Of a stretch of 64,000 nt of DNA, positions 46,320 through 60,600 are shown in pieces. A program made the position numbers and the translations under genes. The notes under the pieces are model-generated. The model made no database searches. It worked only from the letters and a program-made list of their open reading frames with translations, and was not told where the DNA came from. This stretch comes from Ciborinia camelliae (Eukaryota > Ascomycota > Leotiomycetes > Helotiales > Sclerotiniaceae), in NCBI GenBank assembly GCA_025890175.1, contig JANPYM010000008.1, forward strand, positions 2,023,650-2,087,649, in the 5' to 3' direction. Positions within the stretch are counted from its first letter, which is position 1. The number at the start of each line of letters is the position of its first letter.

Positions 46320-48856
46320 TCAAACCACCGTAACATTCCCCACCAATCTCAAATCCCTCGAGCTAGACCCAACACTCAAAACATAAGTGCCCCGAACCAC
46401 CTTCCAATCCTGGGCCTGCGTATCCCACACACTCAAATCTCTCCTCCGGAGCAAGAATTCCAGCGTTTCCTCATCCCCAGCCCCCAAGAGGCTCGTCTTT
46501 TCAAATCCTCTCAGCTGTCTGACGGGTTCATCGGCTGCGGCTGGGAACTCGACGTATAATTGCGCGACCTCGTTGCCTGCTACCGAGCCGGAATTGGCGA
46601 TGGTGGCATGGACGGAAACGACATCGGTCCAGAGATCTTCCTTTCCACCGACGGCCAATTTACCGGTGGGGTATGGGGAGGCGAGAGCGGCGGAATCGAG
46701 AGTCTGGATCTCGAGTTTCGAGTAGCTGAAATGGGTGTAGCTCAATCCGAATCCAAATTCAAATCTGGGGGTGACGTTGTAGGCGTCGAAATATTTGTAA
46801 TCGATATAATTGCCCTCGGTGAAATTGCACACGTAGGTTTGGCAGATGGCGACGTTGTAGTCCGATTCGTTTTTCGCGATCGTGTGGGTCAGACGTCCGG
46901 AGGGGTTGACTTTTCCGTAGAGGACATCGACGATGGAATCGCCGGATTCCTGGCCGAGGAGACCACCATACACAAGTGCTGTGACGTTTTCGTTCTCGAT
47001 CCAGGTATCCAAGATACGGGCACCCACGGTGTTGAGTATGACGACTGTGTTGTTGCATTCAGCGGCGACGCTTGTGACGAGGGCATCTTGTTCGGTGTTT
47101 CGGAGTTCGGTGCGATCGGCGCCCTCCCCAGAAAATGCGTTGATGAATACGAGGCAGACTTCAGCGTCAGTAGCATAGGATGAAATGTCTTGAGTGATCG
47201 CGGTTCCACCAGAGAGTCCAGGAGGTCCACCACCTCCGCCACCCATAGGAAAAGTTCCATTCATACCCCCACCTGGAGCGGTTCCATTCATACCATGTGG
47301 AGCAGTTCCATTTCCACCAAACCCCCCTGAGCCTCCTGGTATGCCGCTGGAGACAGTATCGGTATAAGTGTTGTTCAAGATCCAACGAATCATAGTACCA
47401 TCGATTCTGGCTTGATCGGTGAGAGCATGTTGGGGAGTAATGAGGTAAGGAAAAGAAATTTGACCAGATCCAGCACCACCAGCAAGATGACCGTCATAAG
47501 TCATATCAGTTTCATCGACAGTGAATTGGTAGTTTGGCCCCGCCATTACAGGACCGGCATGCGAACCAAAAATGGCCATGCTTAGTGGCTTGGAGAGAGG
47601 CAAAGCATTATTCGTGTTTTTGAGTAAAACCAATGAACCCGCACCATTCTGCCTGACAATAGCACTGTGTTTGGCTCGAACGTCACGGTATGTTGAAGAA
47701 CTGACGTAAGAAGGCTGCTTGCCGTTGTCGAGGTTCGCATTGAAGTATCCAATAACATTTCGAATGGCCATATCGTCGAATCGTGCCTGTGACAAAGTGC
47801 CGTTAGATAGACCAGCGGTGATAGTAGCGTTGTTCCAAATGCTCGAACTTCCATAGTCAAGTCCTGCATTTGCGGAATTAATGGCACCTGATTGACCATT
47901 CACATCTGGCCATACGAGTCCTGGAAATCCTAGCTCGGTCTTGAGAAGATGCATCAAAAGATCCGAATTCTCGCAAGAGAGTGTGCCATTGACTTCAGTC
48001 ATGGCGCACATAACAGCCCCCATTCCGTTCTTGACACCGTCATAAAATGGTGCGAGATATGTCTCATGAAGGGTCTTATCATCCGCGTTGGATGTATAAG
48101 GGCCAATATCACTGCCGGATGATTGTCGATTTGTTTCTTGCTCATTGAGAAGGAAATGCTTGCCTCCAGAAATGCTGCAACATGGGGTTAGATTTTGTAT
48201 TGGAAATTGAATAGGATATAAACAGTGATATATCGATATAGAGTTGAACATCAGGAGGAATAATATTAAAGAACCGATTAAACATACATTCCAGTATCTG
48301 CGAAAGCCTTGACACCGAGCCCAAACATAATACCATTGAGGTAACTGTCTTGACCCATCGTCTCAACAAGGCGGCCTCCCCAAGGAGTTCGACCAAGAGG
48401 TTGTGATGTTGGGCCAGCCGCGACTTGGATACCTTTGTTGTAGAATTCGGCAGCCACTCCTTTGAATTGGTTCTGCATCATGGTTTTGTCCCATGAATTC
48501 ACAAGTGCAGATGTTTCTGACCAACCTGTAACATAGTCGTAACCTTGTGGACCTGTAATTCCATTCAAGAATACCAGAGCTGTCCAGTTAGCCGATGTGA
48601 CATCGCCACCAGTTATTAGATTGAGTTTGTCTTCATTCGAGAGTCCGGCAATGAAAGCTTGGGCTTTAGTATAAGCGGAGGACCAAGCCCCAAGATCAAC
48701 TGATATGTAATTAGCTTGGAGACCTCGCTTAAGATTCGTTCACATCAGCTTACCATTATTGGAGCTTAGAATCCCTTCCACTGAAGAAGAGTTGGTGGCG
48801 CCAATGGCCAAAGGTAAAAGAAAGGCGCCAATGATATGGCAGATTTGAACCCTCAT
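46320..48856 (-). CDS. secreted glycoside hydrolase family 3 (beta-glucosidase-like) protein
   Basis: Three exons on the minus strand (48856-48754, 48699-48288, 48174-46320) give 789 aa. A signal peptide (MRVQICHIIGAFLLPLAIGA) points to secretion, with many NxS/T sites. GH3 landmarks run in order: the Arg segment GRTPWGGRLVETMGQD, KHFLLNEQE (177-185), the nucleophile region LVWPDVNGQSG with Asp262, the C-terminal GEGADRTELR and GLLGQESGDSIVDVLYG, and a fibronectin-III-like tail (NSGSVAGNEVAQLYVEFP). Odd features: the usual DGP near the N-terminus is TGP (residues 83-85), and a Gly-rich insert occupies about 449-495. It probably cleaves beta-linked glucosides, but the TGP change leaves its activity uncertain. 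Confidence 0.94.
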
Positions 48857-50895
48857 GATGGGCAAAAGAATGTAAATTCAAGAAAATATAAAACGATGGT
48901 AGACTGCTAGGAAGGAATGACTGAAAGGTGCAGGTAAAGAAAAACTTGAAGAGACATTCGGATGGCATTCAAAGTAAATATACTCAATTGCCTTCGCCTT
49001 ATCAACTTAGAAAAGGCTATGGTGTGACCCATGTGGGATATTTTGGCATACCTAGTACGCAATCCATTTCCGTGCTGCACTACCCCGCCAAGCATTGTTT
49101 GAATTATGGCAGGAGGAGATCGATGTGGAAGGTTGTTTGGAATATCCCGGCCCCCAGGGACCGCATGGAGACGGTAATTCTACGCCCAGAGTGGAATCCG
49201 CACAGTCTCACAGTCTCACAGAGATATCGATGACATCCTCGAGGGCTGTGATATGATAAATCAATAATAATAATGCTTGCTTCCAACGTTCCAAGCCGGC
49301 AACATCCATAAGATTTAAGAGGAGGTCGGAGACTCAGTCACTCAGGATTCAGAAGAAGTCGAAATGATCTGGATTGTTCTGGCCGCGTAACACCATATCT
49401 CTGATTCTCTGGTCATCCCGACTAGCTAATACCTGTAACCTAGGTCGTAGATAGCCATAAGATGTTGATTCTTTTGATGTAATGGATTTATTGTTGATAG
49501 GGCGGGATCAATAGTGGACGGTGGACGGTGGACAGTAATCAAGTGGACGGAGATGCAATCTTTGAAAGAAAAAGATTAAAATTAAATGAGAGTGGATTCA
49601 AGAGGGGTTGGGTAAAGTGGAGTGGTGTGGAGAGGATATATATAAAAAACAAAAGAAGAAGGAGAAATTGAAGTTCGGTCAATCGATGCCGATTCGACGA
49701 TTCGAACGAGTGCCACATTGTCACACTGTCACACTCGCCACCGTTACCTAGTTGCCTGGTAGGTAGTGTTCCACAGTCATTGAACGTCGAAAGTGTCTTT
49801 GGAAATTGAATAGGGGTCCCTACCGAGGCATTTAGGTATTTTGAGAGTGTGTGAACACTCCGGAGTCTGTAACATACTTAAGTTCTAACCACAATGCCAG
49901 AGCCCATGGGCCATGATGATAGCACGATCATCAAATCATGGATATCACTCAATCTAAAGTTTAAACTCATCGGATATTAACCTTATTGTTGTTGGTTTAT
50001 ACTGAAAGTATAAACATAAATAAAATGTACCGTGCCCAGAGTACCGGCACTTATCTCTACGGTTAAGCTTCCCTCTGGAAGAGGTGATGATCAAATAGTG
50101 AGAATCATAATGGAAATAACGGCAACGTAAGTGGATATGATATAGCGGACGTTGACGACTGGCTGGATGGATTAAAGGGGCAAATTTGCAGATGGATGGA
50201 TGAATGGATAAATGGATGACAATGGCGATATTGTAACATGATTATACACCGGTACGTACTATAGGATAAGGGCCGGTGATTGTGGTGAAATTTGGAAGGT
50301 GCTACTTCGTTCGTATATTAGTTATAATTAGATTGTTTTATTATGATTGATGATTGTAGTGTGGTAGTATTGTCAACCCCTACTCAAGTAGTTATGTTAA
50401 TCTATTTCGCGCTTGAGATTCCCTAGATGGTAGATACACGATGTCAAGGTTAAGGTTGAGGTTGAGGTTGATGTTGAAGATTAGCAATCATGTGAATACA
50501 GGTTTAATAATGTGCCGCTACAGAAACCAAATAAATCTTTACCCGCCCATTTTTAATTGGCGGAACTGCCTACAAGGATTGGGTCGTTAGATTACTAAGC
50601 GTTGGTAAGATCTGACAGCTTCTTGATATTGGCAGCGTGAGCATTAATTACCTTCTAACATTAACATCCACCTCATATGATTTCAAGTTCCCAAGTTTCA
50701 AGACCCCTTTAGGATATGTAAAGTGATGCTCTCTGCGTACTTGAGTGATAAGGCATCATTATATCGATTCATTGCATTGCCAATCAAGAACCTGTCAGTT
50801 CATCTCAGAAAGCCTTTGAGCTTCGGACTTCAGTTACTCTTTTTACCTCGCCAGGGAAACCCATTTTTAATGTCAGCATAAGCTTCACCACAAAA
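48857..50895. other. divergent intergenic region between GH3 and HET genes
   Basis: About 2 kb with no recognisable gene. It must contain the promoters of both flanking genes. Low-complexity patches include GTGGACG repeats near 49515, GGATGGATGAATGGAT-type repeats near 50195-50220 and AGGTTGAGGTTGAGG near 50455. No specific regulatory site can be named. Confidence 0.5.
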
Positions 50896-53458
50896 ATGCT
50901 CATTGGAGATCTCTGTTCGGAATGCGCAAAATTAAACATCACTCCATCTTCTTTCACATCAGATCCATATCGAGAGAGTTTGGCTCACCAGTTAGGATCT
51001 TATAAGGATCTTCAAAGTCGAAAGACCTGTCCACTATGCTCATTACTTATTGAAACTAGTAATGATGGTCTATACTCCATCATATCACCAAATGTTTGGC
51101 CGCTGCATTTCACGGCCTTCTGGAATGATGCAGCACCGCCGAACGGAAACGGAGGTCCAGAGGCCAATTTCGCGATATTATTGATCACTATCCATGAGAA
51201 AATGGAAGCTGGAGGTCTGCGAATAATTTTGCGACCAATAAATCCTCCAGGTTCGGAATTCCCCCATTATGCAAAAAATGTAAATACATCCTTCATTGAT
51301 ATTGATCTGGTGAGAGGCTGGTTGAAGGGATGCGAGGATAACCACAAGTGTGGAGAATCTTTTACATCTCTGACCGGAGACTATCGAATACCGGCTGAGT
51401 TTAAATGTATTGACGTGGAACAAATGTGTATTGTCGAGCCGCCAGAAAGATGTCGATATTTAACCTTGAGCTATGTTTGGGGGGCTGGTCAAAAGTTCGT
51501 CTCGTTGAAAGAGAATTATAAGCATCTATCCACTCCGGGGGGGCTCAATGATTATCTGGACCAACTCAGTCGAACAATACAAGATGCGATAGATGTCACA
51601 AAACGATTACAAGAGCGATATCTCTGGATTGATAGCTTGTGTATAATACAAGATGGACTTGAAGAAAAACAAAACGCATTGGAAGATATGGGCTTGGTTT
51701 ATAGTCAAGCTCTGCTCATGATTTGTGCCGCTGATGATCGATGCCCTGAGGATGGTCTGCGTGGCGTTAATGTTGCACGCAAACTCCCACAGCATGCTCG
51801 AGAAATCATGCCAGGACTTACTCTTTCTGCTCAATATGCTTTCGATTCATATCTCGATACCTCAATCTACAACAGTCGAGGGTGGACGTGCGCTTTCCCC
51901 AACTTTATATGAAGAATTCACGGGCTGATAAGATGTCAGATATCAAGAAGAGCAGTTTTCCTCGAGAATTCTCGTCTTTACCAATGATCAAATATATTTT
52001 CGCTGTACCAATGCAGTGTGTTCCGAAATTGTTGTCTCTGATACCGGCATGAATCATGACCCACAACTAAAGTATCCGGATACAAAACGGCGACTAATTG
52101 GTCGGAATGAAACCTCCCTCTCCATGCTTTACTTTCGTGCCGTCGAAACTTATACAGCCCGTCTTCTTACCTACCCCTCCGATATCATCAATGCGCTTGC
52201 TGGTGTTTTAGATACTCAAGGTAAGGCCATGAACTGTGACATCTTCTATGGCTTACCATCTGCAATATTCGACATGGCACTACTCTGGCAACCATCTGGG
52301 GAAATGATTCGACGCGAAGGATTTCCTTCTTGGTCATGGGCCGGATGGCATGGCCAAGTACAGTGGCGCGGTGATACTATGGAGTTAACTTCATATGGAT
52401 TAGATGAATCTTCGGAAGATTTAGAACGCAAGAAAGTAACGGCGTGGTTGCGGAATCAGACTTGGATTGATTGGTATCGATGTATTGACGGGAAAAGCCT
52501 CACGGTTTGGTCTCCGAGAAGTCGAGCTTCAGAATCATCGCCAGATACAAGCCAATCTGATGCAGCGATGACTGACGGGGTCGGATACTCTACCTCTATT
52601 TCATCTCCATCCAATCTGTATGGCCGAGTAAAAGATAACAAGGCTTTACTTCCCCCAGATCTTCCGTTGACTCAACTTCGATCAACATCTCCTACATTAA
52701 CAAGTATTCAATACTTATATTTCTCTACTATTTCCATTCAATATCGCATCCGTCCCACAAAAGCTTACCTACGCTATGGCTCTATCGATCCCCCAGTAAG
52801 TCACAATTTTCCATATATTCCAACCATCTCTTTGCCAGCCTCCTCCCAACTTCCCTTTCTATCCCCCTCCAACCCCCATTAACCCCCCCCTTCCCAGTGG
52901 GACTCCACTCACCGCACCATCTACCACCTCCTCAACAACACCTCCCAAGTCTGCGGTTACATTCTTCTTCCCTGCACATTTCCAGATCGTTACCCGGGCC
53001 AATTCTACCCACCACCCCCTTCCTACGATGAAAATTGGTATCGGGGAGGTGATGGCACCGAACCCCTGTTTGAATTTCTCTTGTTGAGTAAAGCCAATTA
53101 TCACTGTGAGTGGGGGAGACCGCATGAAGCGCATCCTTATCGAAAATGTGAGTTTCTTTCCCATCTTCCCGATCCTTGGTTGTCAAATATATCTATCCAT
53201 CCATCTATTTATCTATAGATACCTAGGTAGATATGTACATGAAATCTACGCAATCTCTCGAGAAGAGATATTCACTAACCTCCTTTTTTTTATTTTCTAG
53301 CTTGGGAAATGGATGATTATATCGATGTACATGTGATGATGGTGCAGACGAGAGAAGATGGCGTGATGGAACGAGTGGGCATTGGGAGGGTCCATGAGGA
53401 TGCTATTCGAGATGGGTGTGGAGAGGGGGCTCGATGGAAAAATGTGGTTTTGGGATGA
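50896..53458 (+). CDS. HET-domain protein (heterokaryon incompatibility family)
   Basis: Four exons (50896-51887, 51940-52795, 52898-53147, 53301-53458) join to 751 aa. The first intron (52 nt, GTGCGC donor) restores the conserved RGWTYQEEQFSSRILVF, which otherwise breaks after RGWT. The N-terminus has CSEC and CPLC pairs (CxxC). The HET domain spans roughly residues 190-370: LTLSYVWGAGQ, then YLWIDSLCIIQD, then RGWTYQEE and DQIYFRC. The PSWSWAGW block common in these proteins follows. HET domains can trigger cell death in fungal non-self recognition, but many HET-domain genes are not incompatibility loci, and nothing here names a partner. The downstream exons are less conserved, so the 3' structure is less certain. 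Confidence 0.92.
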
Positions 53459-54615
53459 TTTTTGGGATGGCTTTTATATATTATGTATATACTTTTGATG
53501 TAAGTATCTCATCTCATCTCATTCCATTTAGATTTAGATTTAGATTTAGATTTCGATTTCGATTTAAATTGAGCTGATTGAGTTCTACGATACTATATAT
53601 ATATATCTAAGTAGGTACTACCTATATTATACTATACTCCTTCCCTCCTCTCTTTACCTTCCCCTCCCCCGCTTCCTTCCTCCTTCCCCTTCCCTTCCCC
53701 CTTCCCCTTCCTTCCTTCCCCTTCCTTCCTTCCCTTCCCTCCCCCGCTTTCCCCATCTATCAAAATTCAAAATTNNNNNNNNNNCCCCCGCTTTCCCCAT
53801 CTATCAAAATTCAAAATTCAAATTGAAAGCCCCTCTCCCTCCGCCAAAAAAGAAGAAGAAGAAAACATAAACGCCACGGCTATGCTAACAACTTTTCTTT
53901 CGAGAATCTTTTGCCTCGCATCTGATGACCCATCCATCACTCACGCATGCATGCATCACCCACCATCCACCACCCCATGCATGCATGTATGTATGTATGC
54001 AAGCAAGCAAGCAAGCAAGCTTTTCCCTCCCTTTGCTTTCACCCCCTCCCCCATTCCATCCATCCATCCATATAATGCACAGGTGAAATACAAGCATACA
54101 AGCAGACAAGCAGACAAGTTCTCCGCCGATCAATCAACCAATCAATCATCAATCAAAGAAAGAAAGAAAGGGAAAGGTAAAGAAGAAGAAGAAGAAGAAA
54201 AGTGAGGGGGAAAAAAAAAACGGAAACATAGAAACATGTCCTCATAATATTATAAACAAAAAAACCCCAAAAAGAAAAAGAAAAGCCTCTCCCTCGCTCC
54301 CTCCCAATAAAACTCCTCACATGCGCCTCGCCTCCCCTTCATTCCCCCCGCATATACCCTACGACCAGGTAGGTAAAGCGAGGTCCGAATCCGAATATGC
54401 AACCGTGAGCTAGGTAGGCAGTAGCGGTTTTCAAATCCACATCCACATCCACATCCAAATTCCGGTTCCAGTTCCAGTTCTAGTTCCAGTTCTAAGTGAT
54501 GATTCCAGGTACCAGTTATTCAACCTCCACTCCTATTCCCATATTATTACGCACAGCACAGCCCGTGCCATCACCGTAGAGGCCCACGTCTCCTTCCCCA
54601 TTCACCCACCTGCAC
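53459..54615. other. convergent low-complexity region with an assembly gap
   Basis: Lies between the 3' ends of the HET gene and CCH1. Dense simple repeats: GATTTA-type near 53530, CCTTCC tracts at 53640-53740, CATG, GTAT and AAGC runs at 53945-54020, GAAGAA near 54185 and ATCCAC near 54435. It includes ten N at 53775-53784. No gene seen. Confidence 0.6.
53741..53818 (+). repeat. identical 34-bp sequences on both sides of an N gap
   Basis: Positions 53741-53774 and 53785-53818 are identical over 34 bp (starting CCCCCGCTTTCCCCATCTAT), separated only by ten N. This is what a scaffolder leaves when overlapping contig ends are not merged; a true tandem duplication around a gap is the alternative. 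Confidence 0.9.
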
Positions 54616-57600
54616 TCACGACCCGCTTTTACTCGGCCTCCGCATCGTAAAACTTCGCCGAATACTCTCTCCCCACGCGGAATTATCCAACACCTCGAGT
54701 ACATTCTCCGCACTAACTCCGCTGCCCCTCCTGCTACTCGCCGTACTGCTAATACCATTCGTACCGCTCACTCCCTCCCCTGCCCCCACACCCTCAAATG
54801 AAAATGCGGATCCATGAGCACTATGAGCTTTGAGCGGACTGAGTGTTGGGCTCGCAGTCGATGACATCGATGGGAATGCCGTACTAATTGATGCGTCTGT
54901 GCCGCGACGTTCTTTAAGTGGTGCCCCATCGAGGCCATGTGTGATAAATGTATTTCGTGTATCGGTAATATCTTCTGGAGATAAGAGAGCACCGCTGCCT
55001 GATGTAGATGGTTTGTGTTTCTTGGCGGAAATTTCTTCGTCATCAACATAGACTTCTGGTCCTAATTGTGGGATGTCGGTCATGCGGCCAGACTTCTTTC
55101 TTTCCATGTGTTTCCTGAATCTTCTTGACCAGTACCTGTATTTATTTATTTTAGTAAATCACTTTAATAGGAGCCTGATGAGCTTACATAGTATCGAAAA
55201 ATCCGACCACAATTCGCCTTCGGACTTCTTCTTCGACTCTCTGTAGACGTGCACGACGACGTAGAAATTCCTCAAGCCTACACCAATCATTAGTTATGTA
55301 ATCAAAAATATCCCTTAAATGACTTACTTTAAGCTCTTGTTGTCACTAATGACATTGTAATGGGCCAAAACCATCAAGACAGTTGTAAACGAAATTCCAC
55401 GATCAGGGTCTGCAGATACCAAGACCTCTTCATAGAAAAGATTAAATCTAGCTCTATCTCGTCGCACTCGTGGAGCATCAATTTGAGCAATTCTTGCGTT
55501 CAAAGCTTTAAGATCAATGCCATTAGATGAACTAGGGCTCGGAATAGAATTCATCCTGCCATTGGTCGGTTCCGTTTGTATATCTTCGAGAATCCTGCGA
55601 ACCGAATCTTCGTGTGAATAGATACGCATTTCAAAAACACCAGAAAGCTCTCCCAACAACCTTGGGAAGTGATCTTTTTCAATGAATCCCGTGCCATCGG
55701 GATCTAACGTAGCCCAGGCCTCCTTGAAGCGCCTAATCTCGTCACGACTGACTTTTGATAAGCCATTGGATCTTTGAAAAACGTAACTGAAACTCTCGTA
55801 GATAAGTGACACAAACAAACTGGTGAAGATATACATGCTCACAATGTTCCACGAAATGAACAATATTCGAGCCCATGTGGGACTTCCGCAGTCACTGTCA
55901 AAGAAATTGTCCTTCGAGGTGCAGAATGGAGGTACTACTGTTGCATAATCTTCCATGATTTGATTCCAACCCTCTCCACAAGACATTCGAAACAGCATAA
56001 TAAGCGTTTTTGGTACCGTTCGCATATTTAGATTGCCCGTCCCTTGTGAACCAAATCGAGTGAGCCCAAAGGTCTGAGTCATGGCGATGGCAAAAACCAT
56101 AAACAGGACGAACCAAGTTGCCAACAAGTTTCCAATGGCTGTCAAACTGGCAGCTGCTGTTTTGAACAGCTGATCTAGAGCATCGTTTCGAGGAATTAAA
56201 AGTAAAACAATAGCAACGAGGAACAATTTGTGCAGCTGGACATAGACCTGAGAGCTGAAGTCGGTCACCAGGAGTATAGTGGTTATGAGTGCCCCGGAGA
56301 CCGCGAAAATTGAGAACATATCCCAAGAACTTCGTCGGAATCGAGGCCAGGTCAGACCAATTATACGGACCATAATGTTGACAGAATAGAAAACCGTACA
56401 AGCCAGAAATATATAGTTTCTAGTCATATCCCACCCAAGTGGCTCGTCGTAGTATTCCACCAACAACAGGATGAGGTGGAAGACAAGAGTTAACGTCATG
56501 GCCGAATGCCACTTTCCATGCTTTCTAGTGGCTCTCTTATAACACCAGTCTTTCCACAAACGTGGATCATTGGTGGATGGACGTTTAGATGGAGAAACCT
56601 GCCTTAAAAGTTTACGTAACTCCACCCAAGATCTCTGATCAGATGTCAAAAATGCGATCCCAGTTTGTTCCGTGTAATTTCGCATAAACACAGAAATGAA
56701 CAAAGTAAGGATGAAGACCGTAGCAAGAAGGTTAAAAATGACGAAGAACACTGCATTGAACTCAGAAGTGGTAGGATCGCCCGGGTTAAAACCACGGCCG
56801 GTAATTGACATCGAGCCAAACATCACGTCGACCCACCCCTCTTGGGATACGATTTGGAAAAGGATGAATAGGGAGCCCCCGAAAGAATCAAAATCGTACC
56901 AGGGGTTTGCGACCTGTCTAGGCGACACGACGTTCCACTCCTGACTGAACGGCGTATTGTTATATTCGCCAAAACAGTCAGTCAGACTATTGATGGTACC
57001 ATCGTTGCATGTCTCAAGCTTGCCGTTGAAGAGGTTCACGCCGTATATTGCAAAGGGGATCAAGAGAGACATGGAAACAAAAGCGGCCTATCGACATGTT
57101 AGCAAACATATTAAAATGATATGGCAAAGGATTTCCTACCGAAAGAACCTTGAGACCACCGACAAGAATCACAGAGTGAAATGTGTTTCTAGCACTGTCG
57201 CTAACATTAAGCAATCGCAGAGCTCGCAAGGCTTTGAAAGCTCCGACTGCTCGTGCAATCGCCCCGTCGTTCATCAAAGAGGTAATGACGTTTATCCATA
57301 AGGTTACAAGCACTAGGCCATCTATGAAACCCCAGGTACTTCTATAGTACGCATTCGGAGTCCAAAAAAATCCATCTGCAATGACCTTTATCAGGGCCTC
57401 GACGGTGAAAATTATCCCAAAGACAAAATCACAAAAGACGAACCAATTGTTCCCTGTCGATTTCCCAGGGTTGGCTATGAAGTATTCTCGTTGATATAGA
57501 GGTGTCGTTATACAGGCCAATAACACCATTGCGACAATGCATACATACAAGATTGCCGAAAAGCTATACCAAATTGTCAAATCAGGCTCAACGCCGTCAA

Positions 57601-60600
57601 AACGTTCACTCCCGCGTCCAGGACCCACGCATTTTTGGCAAAGTCTTCTAATGGGATTATTGGGCTTAAAAATGAATAACGCGTTATTATAGGATGGGTG
57701 TTTTGCCAAATATTCACGTTGTGCTTTCTTGCGTTGTGATGAGGCTGAGACGGCTTCTTTTGCCATTGCCCTGGTGCCTTTCGAGTCATCAGACTTGAGA
57801 GAAAATGATATATTGGAATAGAACGGATTTGGCTCCCGGTTCCCAAGTCTAGACATGATATTACCCCAGACGGAGGATAGGAATCCGGGCTTTACACCGG
57901 CTGCATCCGCAGCTGCATTTTCCGCGTTGTGTTCGTGTTGCCCTGGTACAATTTCGTCATCGAGGAAGTCTTTCACAACTGCATCTTTCAACAACATCTC
58001 CATTGTTGCCGGTCCATAATCAAGAGGATCCTTTTTCGCCTTGGAGCGACCAAAGCGAAGGATGGACGATAATGCGAGATTGCTAGAAGAGGTATCAACC
58101 TCTTTCCTGGCCAGGAAAGCCTTCACCTGTTGCATGCGCTTCTCGTCCTCTGACACATCGAAATTCTCCTGAATAACTGCTATGAACATATTCACCAGAA
58201 TGAAGTTGGCGAGAATAAACCATCCAATGAAGAATATTGCTCCAATCCAGGCAGTGTGGCGCGCAGTATCATAGGTGGTAACATTATACAGAATTTCAGT
58301 CCAATTTTCGCTCGAAAGAATTTGATACAAGCCCAGGAACGAATTGAATATCGTACCGAAGTTGACTTGGATAGCATCCCCCGAGTCATCTTGCTGCGGG
58401 ATCTCACCGCGGAACAGCTGGACAGCGAGTATCGCAACCAAGAAAGTAATAAGGAAGACGAAGAGAACAAGATTTCCAATACCACTTGCATTTCCCAATA
58501 CCAACATGATTAAGGATCTCGTTATTTCAACGCCCATGACAACCCGATAGATTCTGACAATTTGGAATGCGGTAAGCCAAGCATAAAGTTGGCCCGAGTT
58601 TCGAATGGGTGGCAGTAAAATTACTGTTGTAATGATGGCAATTCCCAAATCAAATAAGTTTTTCTTGTGTTTGTGGAAGTCTCGCCAATCAGAGCCAAAT
58701 CGCAAACCGATGTCGATTAGCAACAGAAATGTCACCGCGACCTCCGAATCATTGATGAATCTTTCACGAGATGCTGTCATACTAGAACTCCGGAAAGCTT
58801 GGACCATCAGGTCATAGATAATAATCAATATCCAGAGCCAATATGTTTTGTCGTACATCTGCTTTAATTTACTCACCTGTCGTGGCATGTCTGCATTTGG
58901 TTCTTGATGATCATCGTCAGCGTGGGCAGCGAACGCACTCGCTTTGCCCTCTCCCCTAATAACCTGAAATGAAGAAGTAATAACTGCTATCATCAAGTTC
59001 ATAAGCCAGAGCATCATGATGACAATTCCGCCTGCAAAGAAGACTGCGGCAGCAAGGTAATCGGAGTCTGTGGTATAGTACATGAGGTCGGTAAATGTAT
59101 TGCCCGTCATGATAACAAACACAAGTTCCAAAGACTGTCCTATGTTGTCAAATGTGATTGTACCATTGAAAGGAAGTTGGTCGGGAGGAAGTTGAACACA
59201 ATAAGAACCCTCGGGGCATAAGTAACCTTTAGATGAACTGGCACCAGGGATCAAAGGATAGAAAGGATTATTGGTCGTCGAATTGGACTTCACCCAGGGG
59301 TCGTGAGACGAAGTATCCTTGTTAAACTGTCCTCCGCAGTATTGGTTGTTTACGAATGCTGTATTATTTTCATTTTGTATATCATTTGGATCAATCCATA
59401 CACACTGGCGATCGAGACTGCCTTTAAAACTCTGTATACCAATTATAGCAAACAGCAGCCAGAAGAAGCCAATGAGGAAGGACACGTTGAGTAGCAACGG
59501 AGTTGCTTTTTTCAAACTTCGAAGAATTATCTAGTTATATGGTAAGTATTGCAAATGGAAGTAAAGGCAATGCTTGACTTACAGCAGTACCGTTTGTAAG
59601 GGCAAGTAATCGAAGAATACGTAAACAACTCAACATGCGGAAGATGTAGAGATGATCGCCAGTTTCCACCCCAAGAATACTGATGACAAATGCTGTCCAA
59701 TAAGACACAATCGCTACGAAATCGAGTCGATTAAAAGAATGTCTGAGAAACGCTCTCCTGGCTAGTTGCAGTCGCTGAGCTTGCTCGACGGTGCTGGTCA
59801 TTGCTTGCATTTGAGCAAAGGTATTGACAATGGGTCTTTGTGTGTTGGTCGTCTCCTCAGAAGATGATTGCTGTGCTCTTCTGACAGACGATTTTCGCTG
59901 GGGTGCGAAGATAGATCGATACCTATCTACAACTGCTGCTCTGGCTCCACGTTGGCGGTCTATTGTGCTGTATTCAGCTGCATTGACAATAAAACCAGAC
60001 ACAATAATACGTGCTATTATTTCCAAAGTGAATATTGTGAAGAGGCCCATCAAAGCATAGTCGATAAAAGAATGACTCCATTCAGGGCGCCGCGGGTTAG
60101 TATATACAGAAGGAGCCGACTCCACCGCAAGGAGAATTGTTTGTATGACAATTAGTATCAGAATCGCAGGTTCAGTGATTGGATAAACCAAAAGATCACA
60201 AAGTCTTAATCGAACCTTGTTATCCGGTGAAAATATGCCCAGCGTTTTTCCTCTAAGAGGATTGGGAGTATCCTGCGCTTGCCATTGATCCCCCCCAGGC
60301 CCATCTAGGGTTCTTGACGGAGTTTTTTCGAATGGATGAAGCATTGTATTCGGCCGGTAAGCTGTATCTTCAACGTTTGGTTCGTATGACCTTCTTGAAG
60401 GTGTAAATGGTTCCTCAATGTTATTTGCTTGCCTCCTAGCACTTTCTTCAATTACTTCAGCTTCACCACTTAGATTAACAACACGCTGTGACATAGCCCT
60501 CATCATCGATCCAGCCCTGGATAAGGCTCCTACGGTGGAGGGAGATCTAGACCTGCCTCCAGAGGGTGACAGGTTGGCTCCGTAACTTTGCGATCTCGAT

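Noticed and set aside
46560..47183. 207-codon plus-strand frame
   Set aside because: Antisense to the GH3 gene, no motif, and no ATG-led conserved region.
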